A DNA stretch of 39,629 nt. Source: Oppiella nova. Its lineage: Eukaryota > Arthropoda > Arachnida > Sarcoptiformes > Oppiidae. Location of the stretch: assembly GCA_905397405.1 (NCBI GenBank), contig CAJPVJ010000107.1, positions 1-39,629 of the forward strand, in the 5' to 3' direction. Positions 1 through 9,449 of the stretch are shown here, one piece after another. A program made the position numbers and the translations under genes. How positions within the stretch are numbered: the first letter of the stretch is position 1; each line of letters opens with the position of its first letter. The notes under the pieces are model-generated. The model had not been told where the DNA came from. It did no database searches and saw nothing but the letters and a program-made list of their open reading frames with translations.

Positions 1-65
1 ATCTTGAAAACCGTACACTCATTGCATGAGCCATACCTCAAAATTCATATACCTGTCCACCCAAT
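1..65. repeat. Copy of TAF4 intron sequence at the window edge
   Basis: These 65 bases are identical to 7576-7640, which lies inside an apparent intron of the TAF4-like remnant. The match ends where the receptor exon sequence of the next feature begins, and the last nine bases are shared by both partners. The copy may extend left of the window. It is either a genuine translocated duplication or a chimeric assembly join. Confidence 0.85.
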
Positions 66-574
66 CGCTCGATAAATGCCATTATCTATAAATATAAGAT
101 ATTAAATAAATATAAATATTGATCAGTATGAATAATACGGTAATATGGCATAGTATATTCAAGAAAAATATGCGGTATGCAGCATACCTTTAACTTTGTA
201 GTCAACGGACCACTAGTTTGATTTCGTACGAAATAATCGTTGAAATGCTTGTACACTATTTGACGTTGGTGATACAGCAAGGCTGAACAATGTAGAATAA
301 ACACCAGGGTTAGGAGATATGCGACACATATAACAATAGAGCATATCATTACAATTAAAGCAACATTCCCATAATATACAATGAATAGGTATATTGCAAT
401 GAATATAGTTATGATAAACCAATAAATAGCCAAAAAGTATTGCCAATAAATACGGTTATAATTATCGATTTCTGTCAATATATCGTTGAGTTTACGCATA
501 ATTTGGTTAACATTTTGTGTTGCTTTCTCAATATTTCTTAATTCATGAATAATGGTCTCTATTTTAAGATACAA
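53..574 (-). pseudogene. Gustatory-receptor-like copy 1, truncated at both ends
   Basis: The body exon (188-574, read downward) encodes the C-terminal half of a multipass membrane protein. It contains the family signature QIMRKLNDI then YNRIYWQYFLAIYW, two strongly hydrophobic segments, and the ending TKLK before a GT donor at 187. A second exon begins at 85 with IMAFIERLGG, as in the two other copies, but breaks off after 11 codons because foreign (TAF4 intron) sequence follows. Upstream, an in-frame TAA lies just before 574 where the paralogue reads YYLWLKI, and no N-terminal exons follow. The hydrophobic topology and the C-terminal exon pattern fit insect-type gustatory receptors, but that assignment is by eye. 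It is most likely a dead fragment. Confidence 0.6.
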
Positions 575-724
575 TTACAAATAACACGTAAAATCTATAA
601 TACAAAAATTATATCAAATTAAAAATTATTATATTGTCTATTTTATTGAGTGAAATTGCACAACAAAATACAAATAAAAATATGACAATTTATTGTATTG
701 GCAATGTTAATATAAAATGTTGAA

Positions 725-1680
725 TCATGGTGAATTAGAATATCGATTAATAGCAATTTTCATGAATATAATGGGAATAACACTCAAAATCTATAAGAGA
801 AATGATATGTGTATTATAAATTACATGTTATTTAATATTCAATTAAACACCAGAAATGTATGCAAACCTCATATCCTTTGAATCTTGTGATGAGAAATAG
901 TTTCCAACAGTAAAACCCAATCCCTTTCCCACTCAATCGCTCAATCAATGCCAGTATCTGTAAGATATGTTTGATTTAAAATATATTTATAAACAGTATT
1001 AATATATCATTTATATTATATATATAATACATAACCTTTAATCTATTGGTAAAAGTTAGCGACTCATTAGTTCTGTTACGCGAGTAATAAGTGTTAAAAT
1101 ATTTATAGAGAATAATATTCTGATTGTAAAGAATCGCTGAAAAGTGTATAATAAACACCAAACTTAATATGAATTCTATGGTTATAAAGAATGCGGACAT
1201 TTTAACTATGAATATAACGTCCCCATAAAGTGATACGAATAACATTACGGCAATGAATACAGTTATCAGGGTCCAATAAATAGCCAAAAAGTATTGCCAA
1301 TAAATACGGTTATAATCATCGATTTCTGTGAATATATCGTTTAGTTTACGCATAATTTGATGAACACTTTGAATCTTATTATCAGAGACTACTAATCGTT
1401 GAATAAATGACTGAATTTTAAGCCACAAATAGTAAATAATAATCGCGTAATACATTAATTGCCACATTATTATGTTATTAATATAATAGCCACCTAGTCC
1501 TAATAGGATACTATGGGTACAAGTTATCAGTGCGAGTACATAGGTGGGTGATTTGAGTCCAAACATAAATATAATTATAGCACATATGCAACACACGTAG
1601 AATATTAAGTTTGTTATAATTTCTGTATATTTAATACATTTTCTGGTAAATGTAAGCAATTTGATGACCACTAGGATTCA
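725..1680 (-). pseudogene. Gustatory-receptor-like copy 2, 5'-truncated
   Basis: Three minus-strand exons can be read: 1036-1680 (VVIKLLTFTRKC through NRLK), 868-957 (30 codons, IERLSGKGIGFYCWK), and 725-790 (ILSVIPIIFMK, then stop TGA at 725-727). All junctions are GT-AG and phase 0. The body exon has about four membrane segments and shares QIMRKLNDIFTEID and NRIYWQYFLAIYW with the other copies. The last two short exons match the conserved end of arthropod gustatory receptors in shape. The N-terminal half (seen in the copy at 31.4-32.3 kb) is missing: an in-frame TGA lies about four codons upstream of VVIKLL, where the sequence turns back into an inverted duplicate. Expected length for the family is about 400 residues, so this is roughly the C-terminal 60 percent. 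Confidence 0.6.
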
Positions 1681-1772
1681 CGACAAACAAGTGGTCATCA
1701 AATTGCTTACATTTAGCAGAAAATGTATTAAATGTACAGAAATTATAACAAACTTAATGTTCTACGTGTGTT
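1590..1772. repeat. Inverted duplication of a receptor exon
   Basis: The arm 1590-1671 (minus-strand receptor coding sequence) is repeated in reverse orientation at 1691-1772, with only a few mismatches over about 82 bp and a 19-bp spacer. The plus-strand arm together with the spacer also encodes the preceding residues IHDKQVVIKL, as in the locus at 31.5 kb, so it carries slightly more of the gene than the minus arm. Confidence 0.85.
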
Positions 1773-3110
1773 GATGTTAATGATATAGAATATTTAAAAA
1801 TTAATAATTTAAACGCTAATACATTATTAATACAATAATAATTTTTTAAAAAACAAATATTGCTTTGTAGATAATTATTTCATATTATAAGTAAGCTTAT
1901 GAAGAATAAATACAAAATAATATTATTTAATATTTTAAATACATTATCGGTAACGAAAATAAAAACAAGTATGAACATAAATTGCAATATTACACTTAAT
2001 ATTTAAATGTTTTATTTTTTAAAATGTTATTGATAAATGTTTTTACCGTAGTTGTATTGGTATTATTTTGGCAATAATATCATTTAAACTTCAACAATAT
2101 TGTCTCAATTTATAACTTAATATTTATAACTATATATATTACATAGTTATAACCACTATAATAAATAATGCTTTTATTATCAATATTTGTTTATTATGTG
2201 TTTGTTCATATACTGGTATTTCAATAAACACATTACACTATAATATAATATTATGTTTAAATGTTTACTTATATCGCCGTAAACAATATGAAACAGTTTA
2301 GTTCAATAAAACATTGTCTCGTTTGTGATGAAAATGTAGTCAATATATGACCAATGGACTTTTTTAATGCTTATTGAAATGTAAAAATGCATTACTTGGC
2401 CAATTATTACATTCAGTTATGAAATATACTATTTAAATAATATTGACAATATATTGAGTACATTTTGCAAAATAATAAACTTATTAAATATATTTAAACA
2501 TCATGTTTTACATGTATATTGAATTTAATGGTTTGTAAAATAATATATTAATTATATTTCTATAAATTAAATACATACAATAATTAATTTAATGTTAATG
2601 ATATAAAATATTAAAATAATTAATACTTATACTCCATAACGATAATATATTTACTCGTAAAACAAAATATTATTTTATATTACAGTATAATTAAGCATAT
2701 TATGAAATTTAAAACACAATTTGCGATCAGTAATGTGTTATTAGTATGCATTTTAAGTACATTATCGATAAGTAAAATAAATGAAATATGAACATAAATT
2801 GAATAATATGTTTGTAACATTATTAGACTTAAAATATATTATTATTTAAATGTTTTCATAAATTTTTTAAAATGTTATTTCGAAATGTTTTTACAGTAGT
2901 TGTGTATGTATTATATCCCCATAAACTTATTAAACTTCATGAATACAGTATTGTTTATATTTTTTATTTAGTTATAATCGTTACAGAATACAATGCTTTT
3001 ATTATTAATGTTACCAGTAATGCTTATTTAAATATTACATACAATTTAATTCTTGTATACTGTATAATATTTCAATAAATATCTTACATCACACTATAAG
3101 CTATCAAGGT
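1770..3110. repeat. A+T-rich spacer with a diverged direct repeat
   Basis: No gene is visible. Two diverged direct copies can be aligned by eye, about 1775-2255 and about 2592-3110. Shared landmarks include the GTTAATGATATA start, the AACATAAATTG block, the AAAATGTTATT..AAATGTTTTTAC block and the TTTCAATAAA end. The period is about 0.84 kb. Open frames here are A+T-driven and have no recognisable content. Confidence 0.55.
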
Positions 3111-3394
3111 CTAAATATGATATAGTTTATTTATCTGCCACAATAATTAACAGACATTATAAAGGGTAATTAGTAATTACATTCAATACAATGTTGTTAT
3201 GGTTTACTATAGCGTAGATTATATTTAAAAATTAAGGTATTGCGAGAATATTTTTAAAATAAGTACTGTACACCAAAATGTCCCTAATGAATTTATTTTC
3301 TATGCCTGTATTACAGATTGTTCACAACTTTTATACCCTGGTTATAATTATAGCATAATGACAGAACATGTTATTGATTTTTCCAATGCTATCC

Positions 3395-3560
3395 AATGCA
3401 ATAAATACTTTTGACATTTGCTTTATTTTTCACATTTTAAATACAATTTGCATTCATTAGTACAGAGAATAAGATATAATTGCATTGAGATTAGGTGCCA
3501 ATTAATGCACATTTAATACATAGGACTGAATGTATGTTATAATTGCAATCACTACCAACT
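3395..3560. repeat. Dispersed spacer repeat, copy 1
   Basis: This block carries the landmarks AATACAATTTGCATTCATTAG and TGCCAATTAATGCA. It resembles blocks near 30190-30300, 32385-32530 and 32785-32950. All four copies lie in receptor-associated spacers, so they may have duplicated along with receptor genes rather than being an independent transposon. Confidence 0.55.
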
Positions 3561-3827
3561 TGTCATGAGAAATAGTTTCCAAAAATAAAATCATTATTAT
3601 AAAAGTGAACCTAAACTTATACTAATTTGTACTTGTTTCAAATACAGTACTAAAGAGATTGCAAGATAGTAATGAAACTGAATTGTTGAGCGTTAACTGT
3701 ATTCATTACGTTTGCATTTTGTATACACATTTCAATTGCAAATATAGTAACCAATGGCCAGACATCGCGTGGCATATATCGTGACATCGTTTCTACATTA
3801 GAGTCAATATCTCTCAAAACAGTGTTA

Positions 3828-4076
3828 TTGTAGACCAAAGTGGAGACAAACTCGAGACAAACAAAATACGGCTATTAATAAGCCTTCCCTTCATTACACC
3901 ACTACTGACCGACTAATTGACAGGAAGTGATAAAACCTCTCTTTTAGGCGGCGCCGCCTTTCATAGAGAAATCAATGACGATATGAGGCATACGTTCAGT
4001 AGTGGTGTAATGAAGGGAAGGCTTATTAATAGCCGTATTTTGTTTGTCTCGAGTTTGTCTCCACTTTGGTCTACAA
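3828..4076. mobile_element. Inverted-repeat element, MITE-like
   Basis: Two arms of 81 bp (3828-3908 and 3996-4076) are essentially perfect inverted copies. They flank an 87-bp core containing the perfect G+C-rich palindrome AGGCGGCGCCGCCT. Size (249 bp) and structure resemble a non-autonomous DNA transposon or a foldback element. No target-site duplication is visible in the immediate flanks, and no second copy occurs in this window. The right arm ends exactly where DnaJ homology begins. Confidence 0.6.
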
Positions 4077-4405
4077 GATAGTAAAGAATTACTACAATAT
4101 ATTAAGAGTGCAGAGGAATTGCAGTGAACTCGACATCAAGAGAGCATTTCAAACACTTCAAACGGGACGGCATTCATATCGTATACACCGTCCGATTGAG
4201 TCTTAAGGAAGCCATAGATAATAGTGGTATACAAGTGCCTACTCTAGAGGACCGGTCGCTTACCGTACAGTTAGACAGACAGCAGATCATTGAGTTGTAC
4301 GCTAACACTGAGGTGTTTATCAGGAAAGTTGGTTTAGGACTTCCAATTCCCAACAATGTGCTCATCAGAGGTGATCTCATTATAAGATGTCAATTGAGAT
4401 CATAA
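4077..4405 (+). pseudogene. DnaJ pseudogene with internal deletion
   Basis: The sequence matches the gene at 8314-9171 but lacks roughly 540 bp of its middle. The first part encodes the start of a J domain ([18 protein letters not shown]) and the second part the end of the substrate-binding domain ([10 protein letters not shown] through RGDLIIRCQLRS, stop at 4403-4405). The two parts are in different frames: the J-domain frame ends in TAA shortly after the junction. The parent ATG is replaced by ATA, and the HPD motif is lost. The 3' flank, including a poly(A) signal, is shared with the parent, so this was a DNA-level duplication and not a retrocopy. Confidence 0.85.
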
Positions 4406-4470
4406 GTGATTTTTGTATTATATTTGTGTTTATTGTGTAAAATAATCTCAATTTATGTTTTGTTAATTTG

Positions 4471-4476
4471 AATAAA
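4471..4476 (+). terminator. Poly(A) signal AATAAA in pseudogene 3' flank
   Basis: AATAAA lies 66 bases after the pseudogene stop, at the equivalent position to 9237-9242 after the intact DnaJ gene. It is retained by duplication and probably non-functional here. Confidence 0.5.
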
Positions 4477-4644
4477 TATATAATAATTCATAATTTAAGT
4501 TAACATTAAGGAGTTTCGCATATAAACTAATTTTTATTAAAACCAATTTTGAAAATACAATTATGAAAGTACTGTAGTCATAATAATCGCAGAATATTCT
4601 ATACAACAATATTTATCAAATGTGAATATCATTAGTGAATAGCT

Positions 4645-5823
4645 TTAGTTATTTCTCAAATGTTTGCGTTCATGTCGACGAAAATTTGACGGATCAGTGA
4701 AACATTTGCCGCAATCTTTGTGGTCACAAACGTACGACTTTTCTCCCGTATGAAGGCGTTTGTGACGAATTAATATTGATTTGTGAGCAAATTTTTTGCC
4801 GCAATTGTCTTCATCGCAAACAAATGGTTTAAGTTTCAAATGAACGGCATTTTTATGCTGAATTAGCGTTGATTTCTTAGCGAATCGTTTGTTGCAATTC
4901 ATGCCATCGCAGGCGTAGGGCTTCTCTCCCGAGTGGACCCGTTTGTGACGATTTAAATCACTCTTCAGAGCGCATCTTTGGTTGCATCCCTTATAATCGC
5001 ATAGAAATCTCTTTTCCTTTGAATGAACGGCACTTTTGTGTTGATTTAAATAATATTTGTATGGAAAGCATTTGTCGCAATCCTTTTCATCGCAATTGAA
5101 TGGCTTTTCTCCCGAATGTAGGCGTTTGTGTCGATTGAGATTTGTTTTATGAGCGAATCGTTTGCCACAATCGGGAGAAACGCATACAAATGGGCGCTCA
5201 TTGACGGCATTTTGAGCACCGGAGCCACTAGTGCTGGCAATTGGTTCACAATTACCACTGCCTTCCCTGTCGTCCTCTTCCTCCAGTTTTGGTGTCTCTA
5301 TGCGTCCATCTCTGACACCACACCCGCCCTCCTGTGCCTCCAATACAACGGCTGAATCTTCGACTCCAATGTCCGACCCATTGATCACATCATCCAATGT
5401 CTGCATCTCTTGTCTATCGATCGGCTCTTCAATTGTCTCCAAATGGTTGCGATCTTCAAGTCCTTCCACTTCTTCTGTGTCTTTGTGTTGGTTTTCGACA
5501 CTCTCTTCTACTTCTGACACCACATGTACTTCGGGTTCACCACTACTCTCATCCATAACTCCATTCAATCCCTGTATCTCCCGGTGCTCTTCATGCTCAC
5601 CATTCAATGGATTATTATTTCCATGAATTCTCAACAAATTGCGACAATTTATTAATTCAATTGATTTGTCATTCAATTCAAGACTATTGAGTGAAACATA
5701 GTTTGCATTCAATTGAGTGACTCTTTCACACAAATTGTTATCAAAAGCCTTTAGATTTGACAATACATTCAGTTTTAACTTCATTTGACTACTAATTGAA
5801 TTTATATCTAAATTGTCACACAT
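4645..5823 (-). CDS. C2H2 zinc-finger protein, six fingers
   Basis: A single-exon minus-strand gene of 392 residues, taking the ATG at 5821-5823 as start; the frame opens nine codons earlier but without an ATG. Residues 1-90 have no recognisable domain, and about 90-205 are acidic and Glu/Ser-rich. Residues 212-392 are six tandem C2H2 fingers of the CX4C type, with alternating HX3H and HX4H spacing and linkers HSGEKP or HLKLKP. CX4C spacing with mixed linkers resembles TFIIIA-like fingers, so sequence-specific nucleic-acid binding in the nucleus is the likely role. The third finger has Cys in place of the usual Phe. A seven-finger paralogue lies at 25955-26926 on the other strand. The specific target is unknown. 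Confidence 0.85.
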   Translation of the reverse strand: MCDNLDINSISSQMKLKLNVLSNLKAFDNNLCERVTQLNANYVSLNSLELNDKSIELINCRNLLRIHGNNNPLNGEHEEHREIQGLNGVMDESSGEPEVHVVSEVEESVENQHKDTEEVEGLEDRNHLETIEEPIDRQEMQTLDDVINGSDIGVEDSAVVLEAQEGGCGVRDGRIETPKLEEEDDREGSGNCEPIASTSGSGAQNAVNERPFVCVSPDCGKRFAHKTNLNRHKRLHSGEKPFNCDEKDCDKCFPYKYYLNQHKSAVHSKEKRFLCDYKGCNQRCALKSDLNRHKRVHSGEKPYACDGMNCNKRFAKKSTLIQHKNAVHLKLKPFVCDEDNCGKKFAHKSILIRHKRLHTGEKSYVCDHKDCGKCFTDPSNFRRHERKHLRNN

Positions 5824-6478
5824 TTTGAGTGCAATTAAAACACAAATCACAACAAAATTTTAAGCAAAATGTGATCAAAACTCACGAAACGATTGCACTT
5901 TTGTGTGACTTTTCAGTATAAGACTTGAATTACAGTTCATGTCATTCACTACAATATTACCGGTATTTCATTAAATACATGTCACACTCTCTATAAGTAC
6001 AGTACTTTAATTGCTAATTAAATCAGTCATTTTAATAAAATAAAAAGTAATTTAAAATGTAATTAAAATTTAAACCCTGATTAGAACTATAAAAACATTT
6101 TAATCATTATAATTGCTTTTCACTCACTTTTGATATCAAATTGTTATAAAAGTTATTACAATACACTTAATGTACTTTGATTCATGAAACAGTGAACAAT
6201 ATACTGTACCGTACGGTATAATACAAATGCAGTATATCATATGTACTGGTATACACTACAACAATTACTGTATAATGTGGATTTATTAAAATGATTTACA
6301 ATTAATTTTTAAACTGGCATATAATTCATTTAATATTTTTATTTCACTTATTTGTTAGATTTTAATGACCAAAAACTTTCTTACTATGTATTTCCATAAA
6401 TACTACTTTCGACTACTTTTGAACAACTCTTGTATTTGTATAAAGTAATCATCTAGGTCATATGGAGTATGAAATAAC
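5824..6478. other. Spacer between zinc-finger gene and TAF4 remnant
   Basis: A+T-rich spacer with no recognisable gene. It lies 5' of the minus-strand zinc-finger gene and 3' of the TAF4 remnant, so it should hold the zinc-finger promoter. I see no clear TATA box or other defined site. Confidence 0.5.
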
Positions 6479-6969
6479 TTATTTAAGGTATGCCTTGTAG
6501 AGCATAAAACTGGTGTCCATTTCCATCTCCATTAGGAAGAGCAAGTCCTTCAGACGGACCCGTTTTACGCGTCTCATAGACTTAAGACCTGAATCTGCGA
6601 CCGATGAGGACATGGATTCGGAGCACGTCTTCATTCGCTTCTTCGGCATTCCGATGGCCTGTAGAGCCGTCTCATTAGCCTCGCATTGTCTCAACTCTTC
6701 CGACTCCCGTCTCCGCATCGCTTTAGCCCTGCATTTAGCGGCGATGTGGTCGGGATCGGCGGTTTTGGACCGACTTTTCAGAGCTTTCATCAGTACCTCC
6801 CGTTCCTGTTCTTCGTGTCGGCGCTTCTCTAGGCAATGCAACTCTCGAAGGAAAGCCATCTGTCCGCTCACGTCGTGCACCACTTCGTAGCAGCTATAAC
6901 TCTGGATCCTTTCCTGCCGGTGCTCAGCAATGACTCCCAACTTCTCGACTAAAGTCTTGAGGCGCTGCT

Positions 6970-7226
6970 AAACGGCGTGTGAGACGAGTGACACGACTTC
7001 GTGGGAACAGTCATCCAATCCGTACTTATTTGTCATTTCGTTGATCCGTTTGCGCGCAGAAGTGGTGCACAGAAAGTCTTCGTCACCGCAGGACCTGAAA
7101 CGGCGTGTGAGACGAGTGACACGACTTCGTGGGAACAGTCATCCAATCCGTACTTATTTGTCATTTCGTTGATCCGTTTGCGCGCAGAAGTGGTGCACAG
7201 AAAGTCTTCGTCACCGCAGGACCTGA
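6970..7226. repeat. Perfect 128-bp tandem duplication in TAF4
   Basis: 6971-7098 is repeated without mismatch at 7099-7226, with a period of 128. The unit covers TAF4 residues from RSCGDEDF to SHAV. Because 128 is not a multiple of three, the second pass is out of frame and stops. The identical period recurs in an unrelated duplication at 34847-35102. Confidence 0.95.
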
Positions 7227-7575
7227 TCTGTTGGCTCACAGTCTCGCCACTCGTGAGTAGGCATTGACTTTCCTCGTGAAGGTCGACGCCTCCCATCGCC
7301 ATCACGTCATTGATGTCGTCGCCTCTGGCGGAGGAGGAGTAGGCGACAAGTTGTGCGTCTTTTCCACCGCTTTCGGTGGACTCGATGTCGATGCGCTCCG
7401 GGATGTGCTGTCCGTAGTGGCCACTGTCGGCGTCCGCATCACACTCTCTGATGGGCACTGAAGTGGTTGTCCACTTGTCTGCGGGGGAGGTGTTGTCCAC
7501 ACAGTTGTCTCCGGATCAGCCACTGTTGTCACGAGTACTAGTGTCAGCCATAGGACGGGTCGTACAGTTTGGACG

Positions 7576-7640
7576 ATCTTGAAAACCGTACACTCATTGC
7601 ATGAGCCATACCTCAAAATTCATATACCTGTCCACCCAAT
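7576..7640. repeat. 65-bp segment shared with 1-65
   Basis: This segment lies just inside the 5' end of the apparent TAF4 intron that follows PIPHIQ (donor at 7643). It is identical to the first 65 bases of the window, where it is joined to a receptor exon. Confidence 0.9.
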
Positions 7641-7762
7641 TACCTGAATGTGCGGAATGGGCTGCGAGTGCGGCGCCAGCACTACCGTCCCATTAGGTGG
7701 TGGTCGCTCGGCTTCATTGGGCGACTCCTTTTGAATTTTAGGAGTTCCAAAGGGATGGCCGT

Positions 7763-8313
7763 CTAGTGGTCAGAGCACTGGTAGTTAACAACGAGTAACA
7801 GCGAGCAAAAATAGTTAAGTGAACTTGGTTTAATTGTCGTAAATGAATTGCAAAATACATAACCTTGTTAACTTTGACAATCAAAGTAATTACTGTATAA
7901 CTATGAATACTAAATAATTCAGCAATATTATAAAATTGTTTTTAATTTATTAAAATCCATGTTTATTCACGTGTTAACTTATTAACAATTAACAAACTGC
8001 GCGTAATTAGATTTAAATACCCCGGTAATACAGGCATCTATCATAGATATCGCGCACAGTTTTAAAAAGTTTGTACAAACTATTATGCAATTCATTGCGT
8101 TTACTATACGTTACGTAACATTAAGTTTACATTAGCTTTACGTATACAGTATTTCACTGTCTGTTGCATACAAATCACATAAACGCCAAAAACTTAATTC
8201 AATAAAAATTATGTACTTTTAAAGTGTTTAATACCATTTAATAACAGTTTACTCATTAATAATCATTTAATTAGTGGTGTTTCCCACAGAATATTCTGTA
8301 TATTCCGTAAGCG
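7763..8313 (+). other. Upstream region of the DnaJ gene
   Basis: A+T-rich spacer between the TAF4 remnant and the DnaJ start codon. It must contain the DnaJ promoter and 5' UTR. I see no TATA box I would defend; the only notable site is the palindrome at 8288. Confidence 0.5.
8288..8297. promoter_or_regulatory. Heat-shock-element-like palindrome AGAATATTCT
   Basis: AGAATATTCT matches two inverted nGAAn units, the core of a heat-shock element, and a further TTC follows at 8303-8305. It lies 17 bases before the DnaJ ATG, an apt gene for HSF control, but that close it is probably in the 5' UTR. The same 10-mer occurs five more times in the window, mostly away from heat-shock genes, so the regulatory reading is tentative. 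Confidence 0.35.
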
Positions 8314-9171
8314 ATGGCAAAGAATTACTACAATATATTAGGAGTGCAGAGGAACTGCAGTGAACTCGACATCAAGAGTGCGTTCAGACGACTGGCCCTT
8401 CGCTACCATCCGGACAAAAACGGGTCGACCAGTGCTGAAGACACCTTCAAAGAGGTTCTCGAGGCCTATCGGGTGCTCAACGATCCCCACAAACGAGGTA
8501 TTTATGACCACAACTCCAATCGCACGCAAACTCACCGCACATTTCAGTCGCGACAACAGTCTTCGGGATATGAGACCAGTCGTCGACACCATCGCCGACG
8601 ACAGCCATCGCCATCAAAGTCCGGTCACCGAAAGACCAGTTCCGGTGATAGTCATCGCAATAAAAGTGTTGAGCACTCGCTGTACGTATCGCTCAAAGAG
8701 GTTCTCCACGGATGTAGTCGTCGGATGCGAATCACTCGGAAGGTGTGGTTCTCTCCCAAAGAGTATCGCAAAGAGCGACAGACAGTGACCATCGATGTCC
8801 GCAAGGGGTGGAAGTCGGGCACCAGAATCACGTTCGCAGAGCACGGGAACCAACGCCTGTACGATCCCTCAGCGGTCGCCGAAGACATTGTGTTTGTCAT
8901 TAGAGACAAAGCGGACAAACAGTTCAAACGAGAAGGCATTCATATCGTATACACCGTCCGATTGAGTCTTAAGGAAGCCATAGATAATAGTGGTATACAA
9001 GTGCCTACTCTGGAGGACCGGTCGCTTAACGTACAGTTAGACAGACAGCAGCTCATGGAGTTGTACGCTAACACTGAGGTGTATATCAGGAAAGTTGGTT
9101 TAGGACTTCCCGTTCCCAATAATGTGCTCACCAGAGGTGATCTCGTTATAAGATGTCAATTGAGATCATAA
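8314..9171 (+). CDS. DnaJ/HSP40 co-chaperone, class II-like
   Basis: A single-exon gene of 285 residues. Residues 1-68 are a J domain with the catalytic HPD at 32-34 (YHPDKN), which stimulates Hsp70 ATPase. Residues about 70-115 are a Ser/Arg/His-rich linker in place of the usual Gly/Phe-rich region. Residues about 118-285 are the C-terminal substrate-binding domains ([58 protein letters not shown]) as in DNAJB1/4/5/13-type proteins. There is no cysteine-rich zinc domain, so it is class II. It is shorter than typical members (about 340) and appears to lack the C-terminal dimerisation tail. No signal peptide is present, so it is probably cytosolic or nuclear. It has a truncated copy downstream and a pseudogene at 4077. 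Confidence 0.93.
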   Translation: MAKNYYNILGVQRNCSELDIKSAFRRLALRYHPDKNGSTSAEDTFKEVLEAYRVLNDPHKRGIYDHNSNRTQTHRTFQSRQQSSGYETSRRHHRRRQPSPSKSGHRKTSSGDSHRNKSVEHSLYVSLKEVLHGCSRRMRITRKVWFSPKEYRKERQTVTIDVRKGWKSGTRITFAEHGNQRLYDPSAVAEDIVFVIRDKADKQFKREGIHIVYTVRLSLKEAIDNSGIQVPTLEDRSLNVQLDRQQLMELYANTEVYIRKVGLGLPVPNNVLTRGDLVIRCQLRS

Positions 9172-9236
9172 GTGATTTTTGTATTATATTTGTGTTTATT
9201 GTGTAAAATAATCTCAATTTATGTTTTGTTAATTTG

Positions 9237-9242
9237 AATAAA
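9237..9242 (+). terminator. Poly(A) signal AATAAA of the DnaJ gene
   Basis: AATAAA lies 66 bases after the DnaJ stop codon, in a 3' UTR sequence shared almost base for base with the pseudogene at 4405-4480. Confidence 0.6.
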
Positions 9243-9449
9243 TATATATTCATTTATTATTTAAGTTAACATTAAGGAGTTTCGCATATAAACTTATTTT
9301 CAGTAAATATTTCTGTAAATATATGAGATTTAATAAATCAGTTATTAGTTATAATAATTTTACGACAATATAAAAGTCATGAATTAATTGGTAAACTACT
9401 ACTATATTAATATGTGTTTATCACGTGTAACAATGTGTTAATTGTGTGT

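Larger units (their letters stand above)
6479..7762 (-). pseudogene. TAF4: TAF4 C-terminal region, broken (TFIID subunit)
   Basis: Read downward, this encodes the conserved C-terminal part of TAF4, the TFIID subunit whose histone fold pairs with TAF12. Visible landmarks are DDINDVMAMGGVDLHEES, RSCGDEDFL, a histone-fold stretch ending VVSLVSHAV, QRLKTLVEKLG, a basic helix EEQEREVLMKALKSRS, ETALQAIGMPKKR, and the terminal RVKRVRLKDLLF and LYKAYLK stop at 6479. An upstream exon, 7644-7762, encodes a Pro-rich stretch ending PIPHIQ before a GT donor. Lesions: TAG (where QQRL is expected) directly before QRLKTL; a 128-bp tandem duplication that shifts frame; and apparently a one-base shift between PPPPEA and GDDINDV. 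No N-terminal exons are visible before the DnaJ gene. It is probably a pseudogene, although part of the damage may be assembly error. Confidence 0.8.

Noticed and set aside
2872-3078. 68-codon plus-strand frame
   Set aside because: Lies in a diverged non-coding repeat; the other copy does not keep the frame open.
3650-3838. 62-codon minus-strand frame that begins inside the inverted-repeat arm
   Set aside because: Start is part of the repeat, and the peptide does not align with the receptor copies or anything I recognise.
7756-7785. tRNA D-arm-like string (TCTAGTGGTCAGAGCAC), possible tRNA or SINE head
   Set aside because: No matching T-arm or acceptor stem follows, and on the other strand it is the acceptor region of a TAF4 exon.
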